Source: Salipiger pentaromativorans (GTDB taxonomy: Bacteria; Pseudomonadota; Alphaproteobacteria; Rhodobacterales; Rhodobacteraceae). From it: DNA of 64,000 bases. Shown in pieces: positions 8,333 through 17,949 of the stretch. Position 1 is the first letter of the stretch; each line of letters begins with the position of its first letter. The position numbers were made by a program, and so were the translations under genes. The notes under the pieces are model-generated. The model was not told where the DNA came from and made no database searches. It saw nothing but the letters and a program-made list of their open reading frames with translations. Location of the stretch: the NCBI RefSeq assembly GCF_024721115.1, contig NZ_JAMDHK010000004.1, forward strand, positions 259,015 to 323,014, read 5' to 3'.

Positions 8333-9309
8333 GCCGGGAAAGCTGGCTCAACACCGCGCTGCTGCTGGCGCTGGTGGCGGTGCCGGGATGGGCGCTCTGG
8401 GCGGACGAGCCCTTTACCATCACGCTTGCCACCCGCGCGGTGATCTTTGCGCTGGCGGCGGTGGGGCTGAACATCGCGCTGGGGATGGGCGGGCTGGTGA
8501 GCCTCGGCCATGCGGTGTTTTTCGGCATCGGCGGCTATGCGATGGGGATCCTTGCGAGCCATGCGCAGACCTATACCGCGCTGATGGAGTGGCCCTTTGT
8601 GATCGAGGGCACAAAATCCATGCCGGTGATCTGGCTTGTGGCGGTGGCGGCCTCTTCCTGCGCTGCGCTTGTCATCGGGTTGTTGAGTCTGCGCACCTCG
8701 GGGGTCTATTTCATCATGATCACGCTGGCCTTCGGTCAGATGATGTATTTCTTCGCGATCTCCTGGCCGGCCTATGGCGGCGAGGACGGCCTGTCGATCT
8801 ATGTGCGCAACGGCTTTCCGGGGCTGAACACGCTTGTTCCGATCCAGTTCTACGGCATCTGCCTCGTCTGGCTCTGCATCGCGCTTTTGCTTTACGCCCG
8901 GCTGATGCGCTCGCCCTTCGGGCTGGCGCTGAACGCGGCGCGGCAGGTGCCGGCGCGGGTGCGGGCGGTGGGGCTCGACCCGAGGCGGCTGCAACTGGTG
9001 GCGCTGGTGATCTCGGGCGGCATCACCGGGCTTGCCGGGGCGCTCTTTGCCGATCTCAACCGCTTTGTGAGCCCTTCCATGCTGAGCTGGCAGATGTCGG
9101 GTGAGATCATGGTGTTCGTCATCATCGGCGGCGTGGCGCGGCTTTTCGGCCCGGTGGCGGGGGCGGGGTTCTATGTGCTGCTGGAGCATCTTCTGGGCGG
9201 GGTCAGCGAGTTCTGGCAGATCTTCCTCGGGCTCTTCCTGCTGGCGGTGGTGCTGTTCGGCAAGGGCGGTCTGGTGGGGATGATCGCGGGGAGGCGGGGT
9301 AATGGCTGA
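8329..9309 (+). CDS. Branched-chain amino acid type ABC transporter permease, LivM family
   Basis: 326 residues. The start at 8329 overlaps the livH-type stop (ATGA); the open frame extends further upstream, but only as a shadow inside livH. The motif NIALGMGGLVSLGHAVFFG and the loop NAARQVPARVRAVGLDP are characteristic of LivM permeases. About nine membrane helices are visible. Its end overlaps the next start by 8 nt, keeping the operon tightly coupled. Confidence 0.93.
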   Translation: MSRESWLNTALLLALVAVPGWALWADEPFTITLATRAVIFALAAVGLNIALGMGGLVSLGHAVFFGIGGYAMGILASHAQTYTALMEWPFVIEGTKSMPVIWLVAVAASSCAALVIGLLSLRTSGVYFIMITLAFGQMMYFFAISWPAYGGEDGLSIYVRNGFPGLNTLVPIQFYGICLVWLCIALLLYARLMRSPFGLALNAARQVPARVRAVGLDPRRLQLVALVISGGITGLAGALFADLNRFVSPSMLSWQMSGEIMVFVIIGGVARLFGPVAGAGFYVLLEHLLGGVSEFWQIFLGLFLLAVVLFGKGGLVGMIAGRRGNG

Positions 9310-10047
9310 GCCGGTTCTGGCCACGCATGGGCTCAGCAAGGCCTTTGGCGCACTTCAGGCGAGCGACGGGATTTCCATCGACCTGCGGCCGGGCGAGATC
9401 CACGCCATCATCGGGCCGAACGGCGCGGGGAAATCCACGCTGATCGCGCAGATCTGCGGTGCGCTTGCCCCCGATGCCGGGCGGGTGGAGTTCCTCGGGC
9501 GCGACGTGACGCGCGAGAGCACCGAGGCGCGGGCGGCGCGCGGGCTGGCGCGGACCTTCCAGACCTCGGCGCTGGCGATGGAGGACACGGTTCTGCAAAA
9601 CGCGCTGCTCGGCGCGCTTGGGGCCAGCGGGCGGCCATGGCGGTTCTTTGCGCGGGCGGATCGGGATGCAAGCCTGCGCGCCCGTGCCGAGGCGGCGCTG
9701 GAGGCGGTGGGGCTTGCCGATCTGGCCGAGCTGCGCACCGCCGAGCTGAGCCATGGCCAGCGCCGGCAGCTTGAGGTGGCAGTCGCGCTGACGCTGGCGC
9801 CCAAGGCCTTTGTCATGGACGAGCCGATGGCCGGGCTGGGGCAGGAGGGCTCTAAACGTCTGACCGGGTTCCTTGACGGGCTGCGGGCGCAGGCGCCGAT
9901 CCTGCTGGTGGAGCACGATATGGACGCGGTCTTTGCGCTGGCCGACCGGATCAGCGTGCTGGTCTATGGAAAGGTGATCGCCACCGGCAGCGTCGAGGAG
10001 ATCCGCCGCGACCCGCAGGTGCGCGACGCCTATCTGGGAGAGGAGGC

Positions 10048-10051
<4 letters not shown>
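9302..10051 (+). CDS. ABC transporter ATPase, LivG family
   Basis: 249 residues. Walker A is GPNGAGKST near residue 40. The signature LSHGQRRQLE replaces the classic LSGGQ. Walker B is FVMDEPMAGL with its glutamate present, and the switch histidine is in LLVEHDMD. The long insert after Walker A is typical of LivG rather than LivF. It energises the importer together with the next ATPase, whose start overlaps its stop as ATGA. Confidence 0.93.
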
Positions 10052-10734
<683 letters not shown>

Positions 10735-10829
10735 GCGCGCGGCAGGCCCTGCCGGTGCGATTCGCGCTGGCGTGCCTGCCAGGGGCATTTGCTCAAAACA
10801 GACACAAATCGGGCATTTTTTCGGATTTG

Positions 10830-10843
10830 TCGCCATATGGCGA
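10830..10843. promoter_or_regulatory. Perfect 14-bp palindrome upstream of the LamG/PIG-L gene
   Basis: TCGCCATATGGCGA is self-complementary. It is the first of two dyads in the 335-nt region 10735-11069, which otherwise holds no convincing gene. It lies about 230 nt before the downstream start. Confidence 0.4.
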
Positions 10844-10876
10844 TCAGCGCATCCGTTCGGTCGGGTTTCTGGGTTC

Positions 10877-10894
10877 CCATAGGTAAACCTATGG
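10877..10894. promoter_or_regulatory. Perfect 18-bp inverted repeat CCATAGG-TAAA-CCTATGG
   Basis: Seven-bp arms around TAAA form a typical dimeric-repressor geometry. Its centre is 49 nt from the centre of the palindrome at 10830-10843 and about 184 nt before the start at 11070. No regulator gene is adjacent. Confidence 0.45.
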
Positions 10895-11069
10895 CCAGAC
10901 AGCTTTTCTCTGCCGCGTGTGAAGGAGGCTGTCACTGTTTCCAAAATGGATACACAAAGTTTCTGCCGGTTTTTCGCCGCAAAGGGCTTAGGTTGCGCAA
11001 GCTGCAGTGCACGCTGCTGGGAAGGGTGCAGTTTGGTTGGCTCTTCCCGTTTCTGGTAGAGGATCCGCA

Positions 11070-13529
11070 ATGCCCACATTCGACCCGAACGCCGCTCTCG
11101 GCGATGTGGAGGATATCCATGGCGCCTTCGAGATCGAGGTGGTCGCCCGTTTCGACGATGTTCTCGCCGGCTATTGGCAGCGGGTTCTCGACCTCGGCGA
11201 CGGCCCGGCGACGAACAACATCCTTCTGGCGCAGGTCGAGAACACCACCGACATGGTGTTTGCCATCTACCAGAACGGCGAGAACTACCGGGTTACCGCG
11301 CCCGATGCGATCGTCGAGGGGGAAACGGCGACCTGGAATGTCGGTGTCGATCCGGATGGGCTGATGTGGATCGCCAAGGACGGCGTGCGGCTGGGCGAGG
11401 CGCAGGGGGTGGTGCCGTCCGACACCTCGCGGCTGAACGAATTGCTGGGAGAGTCCAACTGGGCGGACGACGCCCCGCTGGAAGGGGCGGTTCTGGGCAT
11501 CGACGTGACCAATGCGGCCGAAACCCCGGATGGCGGTTTTCTGAACGAGCCCGCGCAGATCGGCGGGGCGTTCCGGCTCGATGTCGCGGCGCGCTATGAC
11601 GATCTGTCGGGGCGCTCCTGGCAGGGGGTGTTCGATTTCGCGGACGATGCGGGCACCAGCAGCATTGCGCTGACCCAGGTCGGCGCGACCGGGGACATGA
11701 TGTTCGCCATCGTGCAGGATGGCGTGACCTATTCGGTCACCGCGCCCGACGCCATCGAAGAGGGCGAGATGGCGCATTGGGCGGTCGGCATCGAGGCGGA
11801 CGGCACCATGTGGCTGGAAAAGGACGGCGCGCGGCTGGCGGAAGGTCAGGGCGTGGTGCCCGCCGATGTGAGCCGCGACGATCTGCTGATCGGCGACAGC
11901 GGCCAGTCCGGCGGCGATCCGCTGGACGGGGTCGTGCTCGACCTCACGGTCACAGGCGGCGATCCGGTGGAAGATCCGGTGGTGCCCGAAGATCCGACCG
12001 CTCCGGAGGACCCGGCGGTCCCGGAGGATCCCGTTGTTCCCGAGGAACCGGTGGATCCTGTCGACCCCGATCCGACGCCGGCGGAGGAACTGCCGCAGAT
12101 CGACGGCGCTTTCCGGCTGGATGTGACGGCGCGGTTCGACGATGTGCAGGGCGCCTATTGGCAGCGGGTGGTGGATTTCGGCGACGGCCCTGCCACGAAC
12201 AACATCATTCTGGGGCAGATCGAGAATACCTCGGACATGATGTTCGAGATCTGGCAGGACGGCAGCGTCTACCGGGCCATCGCGCCGGACTCGATCGTGC
12301 AGGGGGAAACCGCCGACTGGAGCGCCGGAGTCGATCCGGACGGGCTGATGTGGCTCGAGAAGGACGGCGTGCGGCTGGCCGAGGCCGATGGCGTGGTGCC
12401 CGAGGACACCGACCGCGAAAATCTGCTGGTGGGCGAATCCAACTGGCCCGGAGACGATCCGCTTGTCGGCGAGGTCACGGAGATTTCGGTCACGGCGCTG
12501 ACCGAACCGGCCGACCCCGGAGAGGATCCGCCGGTGGAAGACCCGGTGGTGACCGATCCCACGGACCCAACCGATCCCACCGATCCGACCGACCCCACGG
12601 ATCCGACCGACCCGGTGGCCGCCGGCGCCGGCGACATGATCTTTGTGGCGCATCAGGACGACGACCTGCTGTTCATGAACCCCACGATCAGCGAGTTGAT
12701 CGACGCGGATGAACCGGTGACGACGGTCTATCTGACCTCGGGCGATTTCGGTCTGGACGAATCCTATTGGGGGGCACGGGAACAGGGCGAAAAGGATGCC
12801 TATGCCCATATGGCGGGGTCGAACGACTGGGTCGATGAAACCGTAAGCGTCTCGGCCGGCGGGCAGGAGTACGAGATCGCCAGCTCCTATCTTGCCAGCC
12901 AGCCCGAGATCCGGCTCTATTTCATGCGTCTTCCCGACGGCTTCTCGGGCACCGGCTCGGACACTTACGGGCTCGAAAGTCTGGAAAAGCTGTGGGACGG
13001 CTCGATCGAGACCATGACCGCGGTCGATGACAGCGCCACCTATTCGCGTGACGAGCTGCTGAATGTCCTGACGGCGTTGATGGATCGGCATCAGCCCGAC
13101 CAGATCCATATCCAGGATCACAGCAGCGAACATGTCGATCTGGAGCATTCCGATCACGTACATGCCTCGGAATTCGCCGCTTCCGCCGCGGCGGATTACA
13201 GCGGCGACCTGACGGTCACGAGCTATTACGGCTATGCCACCTGGGGCTTCGAGGAGAACGTGGTCGGCGCCGAGCACGAAGAGATGCGCGATACTTTCCT
13301 GGAGTATGCTGGCCACGACCCGCAGGTCTGGGGCGGCGACGGCCAGTTGATCGACGCCTACGAAGAGTGGCTACAGCGCGAATACGTGGCCGAGGAATAC
13401 ACGCAGGGCGCCACGCCGCAGGCCGCGCTGGCGGCGCTGATGCTCGTGTCCGACACGGTGGTGGAGGAAGAGGCGCAGCAGCTTCTCGATGCCGAGGCGG
13501 AGGCCGCCGACGAGGTGCTGGTCGCCTGA
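11070..13529 (+). CDS. Large protein with three LamG-like repeats and a C-terminal PIG-L/LmbE-type deacetylase domain
   Basis: 819 residues from the ATG at 11070 (AGAGGA lies 7 nt upstream). Three repeats of about 135 residues (roughly 9-145, 160-295 and 342-475) share W(Q)RV-DFGDG, APD-I-GE, W-GV-DG-MW, KDG-RL and VVP; they look like concanavalin/LamG domains. Linkers are PEDP-rich (about 297-340) and TDP x7 (495-515). The last part is PIG-L-like: AHQDDD (H528, D530-D532) stands for PHPDDE, and HSDHVH (693-698) supplies the second histidine site. There is no N-terminal signal peptide. The acidic, alanine-rich C-terminus ending DEVLVA would suit type I secretion, which is inference. Likely an extracellular N-deacetylase acting on a glycan; the substrate is unknown. 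Confidence 0.75.
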   Translation: MPTFDPNAALGDVEDIHGAFEIEVVARFDDVLAGYWQRVLDLGDGPATNNILLAQVENTTDMVFAIYQNGENYRVTAPDAIVEGETATWNVGVDPDGLMWIAKDGVRLGEAQGVVPSDTSRLNELLGESNWADDAPLEGAVLGIDVTNAAETPDGGFLNEPAQIGGAFRLDVAARYDDLSGRSWQGVFDFADDAGTSSIALTQVGATGDMMFAIVQDGVTYSVTAPDAIEEGEMAHWAVGIEADGTMWLEKDGARLAEGQGVVPADVSRDDLLIGDSGQSGGDPLDGVVLDLTVTGGDPVEDPVVPEDPTAPEDPAVPEDPVVPEEPVDPVDPDPTPAEELPQIDGAFRLDVTARFDDVQGAYWQRVVDFGDGPATNNIILGQIENTSDMMFEIWQDGSVYRAIAPDSIVQGETADWSAGVDPDGLMWLEKDGVRLAEADGVVPEDTDRENLLVGESNWPGDDPLVGEVTEISVTALTEPADPGEDPPVEDPVVTDPTDPTDPTDPTDPTDPTDPVAAGAGDMIFVAHQDDDLLFMNPTISELIDADEPVTTVYLTSGDFGLDESYWGAREQGEKDAYAHMAGSNDWVDETVSVSAGGQEYEIASSYLASQPEIRLYFMRLPDGFSGTGSDTYGLESLEKLWDGSIETMTAVDDSATYSRDELLNVLTALMDRHQPDQIHIQDHSSEHVDLEHSDHVHASEFAASAAADYSGDLTVTSYYGYATWGFEENVVGAEHEEMRDTFLEYAGHDPQVWGGDGQLIDAYEEWLQREYVAEEYTQGATPQAALAALMLVSDTVVEEEAQQLLDAEAEAADEVLVA
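12552..12614 (+). repeat. In-frame tandem repeat encoding (Thr-Asp-Pro)x7
   Basis: Seven nine-base units with variable third positions (ACC/ACG GAT/GAC CCC/CCG/CCA). Synonymous variation shows the peptide is selected, not just the DNA. It forms the spacer between the third LamG-like repeat and the deacetylase domain. Confidence 0.85.
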
Positions 13530-13630
13530 TGTCGGGCAGGCCGGTCGCAGACCCTGCCGGCGGTCTGAACGGTGTCTTGTCCCGGGCGGCGCTTTGGGGT
13601 TCAGTCGGGCTTTCGATAGGAGAGCCGCCG

Positions 13631-14476
13631 ATGACCCAAGCGCCCCCCGATGCCGATGCCCGCCGTGCCATTCCGCCGGTGGTCGCCTATCCGCCCGACA
13701 CGCTGCCGCGCCCCGATCTGGCGCTTTATGCCGGCGCGCTGGCGGGGGCGACCCTTGTCGGGTCCGCAACCGCCGCTCCGCGTGAGGCGTGCAGCTTTCG
13801 CGTCGCCGCCGGGCAGTTCTTCCGCATCCGCAGCGTCGACGGGCCGCAGGTGGGGGACCTGAACCTCTGGCATGACGGCGATCTGAGCGAGCGGTTCTAT
13901 TCCGGCAAGACCCGCGCTTTGCACGGCACCCATGTAAGCACGGGAGAACGGCTCTGGTCGTCCTTTCCGCATCTGCGCCCGATGGCCACCATCGTCGAGG
14001 ATACGCTCGACTGGTACGGGATCGACACCTTTGGCGGCGCGGTGCACGATGTGATCGGCACGCGCTGCGATCCCTATACCGGCAATCTCCTGTCGGGGAC
14101 GCAATATCATCACTGCTGCCATTCGAACCTGACACGGGCGCTCGCCGACGCGCTGGAGATCCCGCTGGCCGAGGCCGAACCGCATGTGCATGACGTGCTG
14201 AACGTCTTCATGTGTACTGGGTTCACCCGCGACACCGGGCAGTATTTCATGAAAGCGAGCCCCGTGCGGCCCGGCGATCACCTGACGGTTTTCGCCGAGA
14301 TCGACCTGCTGGGCGCACTCAGCGCCTGTCCCGGCGGCGATTGCTCGTCCGAGCACAGCTCGGACGAGGCGCGGTGCTACCCGTTGCAGGTGGAGATCCT
14401 CGCCCCCGCCGTCGGGGCGCTGGAGGGCTGGCAGCCGCCGGCGCGCAGCGGCTATGACGGCAGCCACGGGCGCTAG
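13631..14476 (+). CDS. DUF1989 / urea carboxylase-associated family protein
   Basis: 281 residues. The start at 13631 is preceded by AGGAG at about the right distance and gives MTQAPPDADARR; an earlier in-frame codon inside the preceding gene is rejected. Family marks include the QFFRI-S-DG-QVGDLNLW segment and a cysteine/histidine-rich stretch (YHHCCHSN), then HVHDVLNVFMCTG and ALSACPGGDCS near the end. Proteins of this family often neighbour urea carboxylase or aminomethyl-transfer genes and may bind a metal through these Cys/His residues. Here it converges on an SHMT-like gene with a 6-nt gap. The biochemical role is uncertain. Confidence 0.78.
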   Translation: MTQAPPDADARRAIPPVVAYPPDTLPRPDLALYAGALAGATLVGSATAAPREACSFRVAAGQFFRIRSVDGPQVGDLNLWHDGDLSERFYSGKTRALHGTHVSTGERLWSSFPHLRPMATIVEDTLDWYGIDTFGGAVHDVIGTRCDPYTGNLLSGTQYHHCCHSNLTRALADALEIPLAEAEPHVHDVLNVFMCTGFTRDTGQYFMKASPVRPGDHLTVFAEIDLLGALSACPGGDCSSEHSSDEARCYPLQVEILAPAVGALEGWQPPARSGYDGSHGR

Positions 14477-14482
14477 CCGCGC

Positions 14483-15802
14483 TCAGCCATGCACGAAATG
14501 CACCCGGTCGAAGCTCTGCCGCCACGCGGCGACTTCGGGGGCGAGACTTTCCGGGTCGTTGGCGCGCAGCGCCTCGGCGATGAGCTTGGCAAGCCTGGGC
14601 GCATCGGCGGCGGTCATGCCCCAGCGCACCAGCTCGGGCGTGCCCAGCCGCAGCCCGTTCATATCGCCGGGCACCGGCGCGCCGGGCAGGCCGATGCCGC
14701 AGGCGAGAAACCCGGCGCGGCGCAGCGTCTGCGCCGCCGCCTGACCGCCGCCCAGCGGCGCCGCCTCGAGGGCGAACTGATGCGAGAGCGTCGGAGCTAT
14801 TGCGGCGCCATGAACCGCCAGCCCCTCGGCTTGCAGCGCCGAGGAAAGCGCCTGCGCCATGGCGATCATCTCTTGCGCATAAGCCGCCCCGAAATCGCGC
14901 CAGTCGAGCAGCGACATTGCCAGCGCGGCGGTTTTCGAGGCGTCGAAATTGGCGGTCATGCCGGGAAAGGCGATGGCGTCGAGCCGTTCGGCGATTGCGG
15001 CATCGTTGGTGACCAGCAGCCCCGAGGGCGGTCCGCCAAGCGACTTATACGTGCTCATGGTCATCAGATCCGCGCCGTGATCGAGCGGGTTCTCCCAGGC
15101 ACCGCCCGCGATGATGCCGCATTGATGCGCCGCGTCGAACATCAGGCTGGCGCCCACCTCGTCGGCGATGGCGCGCACCTCGGCCACCGGATGCGGCCAG
15201 AGGTTCAGCGACCCGCCCAGCGTGATGATGCGCGGCCGTACCTCCCGGGCCAGCCGGGCCAGCGCGTCCAGATCGACCGTGTAATCGTCGGCATTCACCG
15301 GCGCGGCATGGGTCGTCAGGCCGTAGAGCCCGGCGCAGCCCGCCGCGTGATGGGTGACATGGCCGCCGATCTCGCCGGGCGGGGCGATGATCGCATCGCC
15401 GGGTTGCGCCAGCGCCATGAAGGCATAGAGATTGGCGATTGCCCCGGAGGCGACGCGCAGCTCGGCAAAGGCCGCGCCGAACACTTCGCAGGCGAGGGTC
15501 GTGGCGAGGATCTCGATCTCTTCCACCGCTTCGAGACCGGTCTCGTATTTGTCGCCGGGCGCCCCCAGAGAGGGGCGCATCCCCAGACCCGAGGCCAGCA
15601 GCGCCTCGGCGCGCGGGTTCATCACATTGGTGGCCGGGTTCAGGTTGAAACACGCGCGCTCGTGGATCGCGCGGTTGCGCTCGGCCAGCGCGTCGATGCG
15701 GTCGGCCAGCGTGGCGGATGTCTCGGCGGTCATCTCGCCGGTCACGCGGCGGATCAGGGTCTTGCTGGCCTCGGGCAGCCAGCGGCGTTCGGCGACAGTC
15801 AT
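14483..15802 (-). CDS. Serine hydroxymethyltransferase-like PLP enzyme
   Basis: 439 residues. The start at 15802 is chosen because AGGAG stands 6 nt upstream on the coding strand; the open frame continues 200 codons further, but only antisense to the divergent regulator. SHMT-type order is clear: NLNPATNVMNPRAEALL near the N-terminus, YETG-EAVEEIE, GGHVTHH, FDAAHQCG and the lysine motif TYKSLGGPPSG, where housekeeping GlyA normally has THKTLRGPRGG. The changed lysine loop suggests a paralog with a different amino acid or aldehyde partner, not the main GlyA. It is divergent from a LysR gene and convergent with a DUF1989 gene, so the three may form one catabolic unit. Confidence 0.8.
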   Translation of the reverse strand: MTVAERRWLPEASKTLIRRVTGEMTAETSATLADRIDALAERNRAIHERACFNLNPATNVMNPRAEALLASGLGMRPSLGAPGDKYETGLEAVEEIEILATTLACEVFGAAFAELRVASGAIANLYAFMALAQPGDAIIAPPGEIGGHVTHHAAGCAGLYGLTTHAAPVNADDYTVDLDALARLAREVRPRIITLGGSLNLWPHPVAEVRAIADEVGASLMFDAAHQCGIIAGGAWENPLDHGADLMTMSTYKSLGGPPSGLLVTNDAAIAERLDAIAFPGMTANFDASKTAALAMSLLDWRDFGAAYAQEMIAMAQALSSALQAEGLAVHGAAIAPTLSHQFALEAAPLGGGQAAAQTLRRAGFLACGIGLPGAPVPGDMNGLRLGTPELVRWGMTAADAPRLAKLIAEALRANDPESLAPEVAAWRQSFDRVHFVHG

Positions 15803-15859
15803 GCGGATCTCCTGTGATCTGGCGCCCATTGGACATGCGACCCGGCTTGCGCGCAAACC

Positions 15860-15875
15860 AGTATTCATGAATACT
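15860..15875. promoter_or_regulatory. Perfect 16-bp palindrome between the SHMT-like gene and lysR
   Basis: AGTATTCATGAATACT is fully self-complementary. It lies 58-73 nt upstream of the SHMT-like start and 28-43 nt upstream of the LysR start. A dyad in a divergent promoter is the usual place for a LysR operator that both autoregulates and activates. Confidence 0.6.
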
Positions 15876-15902
15876 AGGGATAGAAAAACTAAACATGGTC
15901 TG

Positions 15903-16760
15903 ATGCCCGTCGATCCTCCCCGCCCCAAACCGCCGCCGCTGACGGCGCTGCGCGCTTTCGAGGCGGCGGCGCGGCTGGGCGGCTTTGCCCGCGCGGCCGA
16001 GGAACTGGCGGTCAGCCCGGGGGCGGTATCCCAGCATATCCGCACGCTGGAGGATTGGGCGGGCGTGACGCTGTTCATTCGCAATGCGCAGGGCGTGCGG
16101 CTGACGGCGGCGGGCGCGCGGGTGCTGCCGCTGGTTTCCGAGGCGTTCGACGGGCTGGGGCAGGCGGCGCAGACCCTGCGTGCGGCGGCGGGGGATGTGC
16201 TGAGCATCGCCGCGCTGCCGTCCTTCGCGCAGCTCTGGCTCTCGCCCCGGCTGCCGCGGCTGCGCGCGGCGCTGCCGGGGGTGACGATTTCGGTCACCGC
16301 GCTCGAACGCCCGCCGAACCTGCTGCGCGAGCCGTTTTCGCTGGCGCTGTTCCCGGGGGCGCAGGGGCAATATCTGGCGCAGGACGCGCTGTTTCCGGTC
16401 TGCACCCCCGAACTGGCCCGCAGGCTGCATCGGACCGAGGATCTACTGTCGGTGCCCTGTCTCGGCGATACGATCTGGACGGAGGACTGGCCGCTCTGGT
16501 TGCAGCGGGCCGGTGGGCCGGCGCAAGTGTCGGGGCCGGGCTTCTCGCTTTATGCGCTGGCGCTGGCAGAGGCGCTGAACGGGGCAGGGGTGCTTATGGG
16601 GCGCAAGCTGCTGGTGGCGCCACATCTGCAAAGCGGTGCGCTGGTGCGCCCGTTTCCGCTTGCGGTGCCGCTGCCCGATCCGCTGCGCGCGCTGACGCCG
16701 CCCGAGCCCCTTCCGGGCCCGGTGCGGCGTCTTCTGGATCTTCTGCGCGAGGATCTATGA
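15903..16760 (+). CDS. LysR-family transcriptional regulator, GcvA-like
   Basis: 285 residues. The N-terminal winged helix-turn-helix reads [20 protein letters not shown] followed by [14 protein letters not shown], close to GcvA-type LysR proteins. The effector domain follows from about residue 90. The start at 15903 gives the standard short lead before the HTH; the open frame upstream is antisense to the divergent gene. It probably controls the divergent SHMT-like gene through the 16-bp dyad between them. Its last 6 nt overlap the end of deoD on the other strand, so neither gene has room for its own terminator. Confidence 0.88.
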   Translation: MPVDPPRPKPPPLTALRAFEAAARLGGFARAAEELAVSPGAVSQHIRTLEDWAGVTLFIRNAQGVRLTAAGARVLPLVSEAFDGLGQAAQTLRAAAGDVLSIAALPSFAQLWLSPRLPRLRAALPGVTISVTALERPPNLLREPFSLALFPGAQGQYLAQDALFPVCTPELARRLHRTEDLLSVPCLGDTIWTEDWPLWLQRAGGPAQVSGPGFSLYALALAEALNGAGVLMGRKLLVAPHLQSGALVRPFPLAVPLPDPLRALTPPEPLPGPVRRLLDLLREDL

Positions 16761-17462
16761 GGCGAAAGCCGCCTCGAGGGCGATCTGCACCATATCTTCG
16801 AACGAGCTTTGCCGATCTTCCGAAGGCAGCGCCTCATGCGTCAGAAGGTGATCGGAGACCGTCAGCACGGCAAGCGCCCGGACGCTGTGGCGGGCGGCGA
16901 GATTATAGAGCTCTGCCGCCTCCATTTCGACGCCGAGGACCCCGTGCCGGCTCATGATCTCGTTAAGATCGGGGCGCTCGTCATAAAACACATCCGCGGA
17001 ATAAATTCCGCCGACGTGATATGTTGCGCCAATCGCTTTCGCCGCGTTCGCCGCGGCGTTCAGCAATCCGTAATCCGCGCAGGGGGCGAAATTCAGCTCG
17101 CGGAAAATACCGGAGGACGGAGTCGACAAGGACGAGGCCGTCATTGCGAGAATGACGTCTCGTAAGCCGACCGTTTCCTGCATCGCACCACAGGAGCCGA
17201 TACGGATCAGGGTCTTTGCGCCGTAATCGCGGATCAGCTCGTTTGCATAGATCGACAGGCTGGGCATTCCCATGCCCGAGCCGTGGATCGTGACCCGGTG
17301 ACCCTGCCAGGTGCCGGTAAAGCCCAGCATCCCGCGCACGCGGTTCACACATACAGGATTGTCGAGAAACGTCTGTGCCGCCCATTCCGCGCGCAACGGA
17401 TCTCCGGGCATGAGCACCGTTTCGGCGATCTGCCCGGGCTCCGCTCCGATGTGAATGGTCAT
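16755..17462 (-). CDS. deoD: Purine-nucleoside phosphorylase, DeoD type
   Basis: 235 residues, the hexameric DeoD size. It cleaves purine (deoxy)nucleosides to base and (deoxy)ribose-1-phosphate. PGDPLRAEW near the N-terminus is the phosphate site, [12 protein letters not shown] and RIGSCGA are family motifs, and [10 protein letters not shown] carries the nucleoside-binding Met and Glu. TVSDHLL holds the catalytic Asp (normally SD in this motif). The start at 17462 overlaps the stop of the H-NS-like gene (TGATG), so the two are co-translated, an unusual partner for a salvage enzyme. Confidence 0.95.
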   Translation of the reverse strand: MTIHIGAEPGQIAETVLMPGDPLRAEWAAQTFLDNPVCVNRVRGMLGFTGTWQGHRVTIHGSGMGMPSLSIYANELIRDYGAKTLIRIGSCGAMQETVGLRDVILAMTASSLSTPSSGIFRELNFAPCADYGLLNAAANAAKAIGATYHVGGIYSADVFYDERPDLNEIMSRHGVLGVEMEAAELYNLAARHSVRALAVLTVSDHLLTHEALPSEDRQSSFEDMVQIALEAAFAS

Positions 17463-17773
17463 CAGAGAGCCAGGTCTTCCAGAGACTTCCCGGACTCGAG
17501 GGCGGCGACCACCCAATTCGGTTTGCGGCCGCGCCCGGTCCAGGTTTGCTCGGGATCGGCGGGGTTGGCGTATTTCGGTGCGCCTTTGGAACCTTTGCTG
17601 CCGCCTGCGGCAAGAATTTCGTCAAGCGAGAAACCGAATTCCTTGGCGGCCTGTTCGACGGCGCGTTTCGCCTCGGCCTTGCGGCGGGCGTCGATGGTTT
17701 TCAGCGCCTTCTCGACATCGATCTTGAGTTGTTTCAGCTCGTCTTTGGAAAGGGTTTCCAGGTCGATATCCAT
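17462..17773 (-). CDS. H-NS family nucleoid protein, HvrA/Spb type
   Basis: 103 residues. The N-terminal half is a charged coiled-coil oligomerisation region ([20 protein letters not shown]). The C-terminal half is the H-NS DNA-binding core, with [11 protein letters not shown] and then [10 protein letters not shown], matching the TW-GRGR-P-W consensus. HvrA/Spb proteins in Rhodobacter act on photosynthesis and other genes; here the targets are unknown. AAGGAGAT stands 6 nt before ATG. The upstream region has a 16-bp inverted repeat. Confidence 0.93.
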   Translation of the reverse strand: MDIDLETLSKDELKQLKIDVEKALKTIDARRKAEAKRAVEQAAKEFGFSLDEILAAGGSKGSKGAPKYANPADPEQTWTGRGRKPNWVVAALESGKSLEDLAL

Positions 17774-17861
17774 TTTTTATCTCCTTATCTGGCTGAAGAT
17801 TTCTGGCTTCTTATCTCCTTTTCCCAGATTGGAGTAAACGCAAGGGTAAAAATTGTGTCAG

Positions 17862-17877
17862 TTGCATAAAGATGCAA
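17862..17877. promoter_or_regulatory. Inverted repeat TTGCAT-AAAG-ATGCAA upstream of the H-NS-like gene
   Basis: Perfect 6-bp arms with a 4-nt spacer, 89-104 nt before the H-NS-like start, in an AT-rich promoter region. It could be an operator for this gene or for autoregulation. Confidence 0.4.
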
Positions 17878-17889
17878 TAAAAGCGGAAA

Positions 17890-17914
17890 GCCGCTCATCT
17901 TTTCGATGAGCGGC
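17890..17914 (-). terminator. Terminator-like hairpin downstream of ecm
   Basis: A perfect 10-bp stem (GCCGCTCATC with GATGAGCGGC) and a 5-nt loop, 36 nt beyond the ecm stop. On the ecm strand it is followed by TTTCCGCTTTT, a weak T tract. Confidence 0.65.
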
Positions 17915-17949
17915 CAAATTCACATTCTATTTATGGTGTACGTCTCGGC

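Noticed and set aside
12552..12614. The TDP-coding repeats as a CRISPR array
   Set aside because: The units are nine bases, in frame and inside a gene, with synonymous variation and no spacers.
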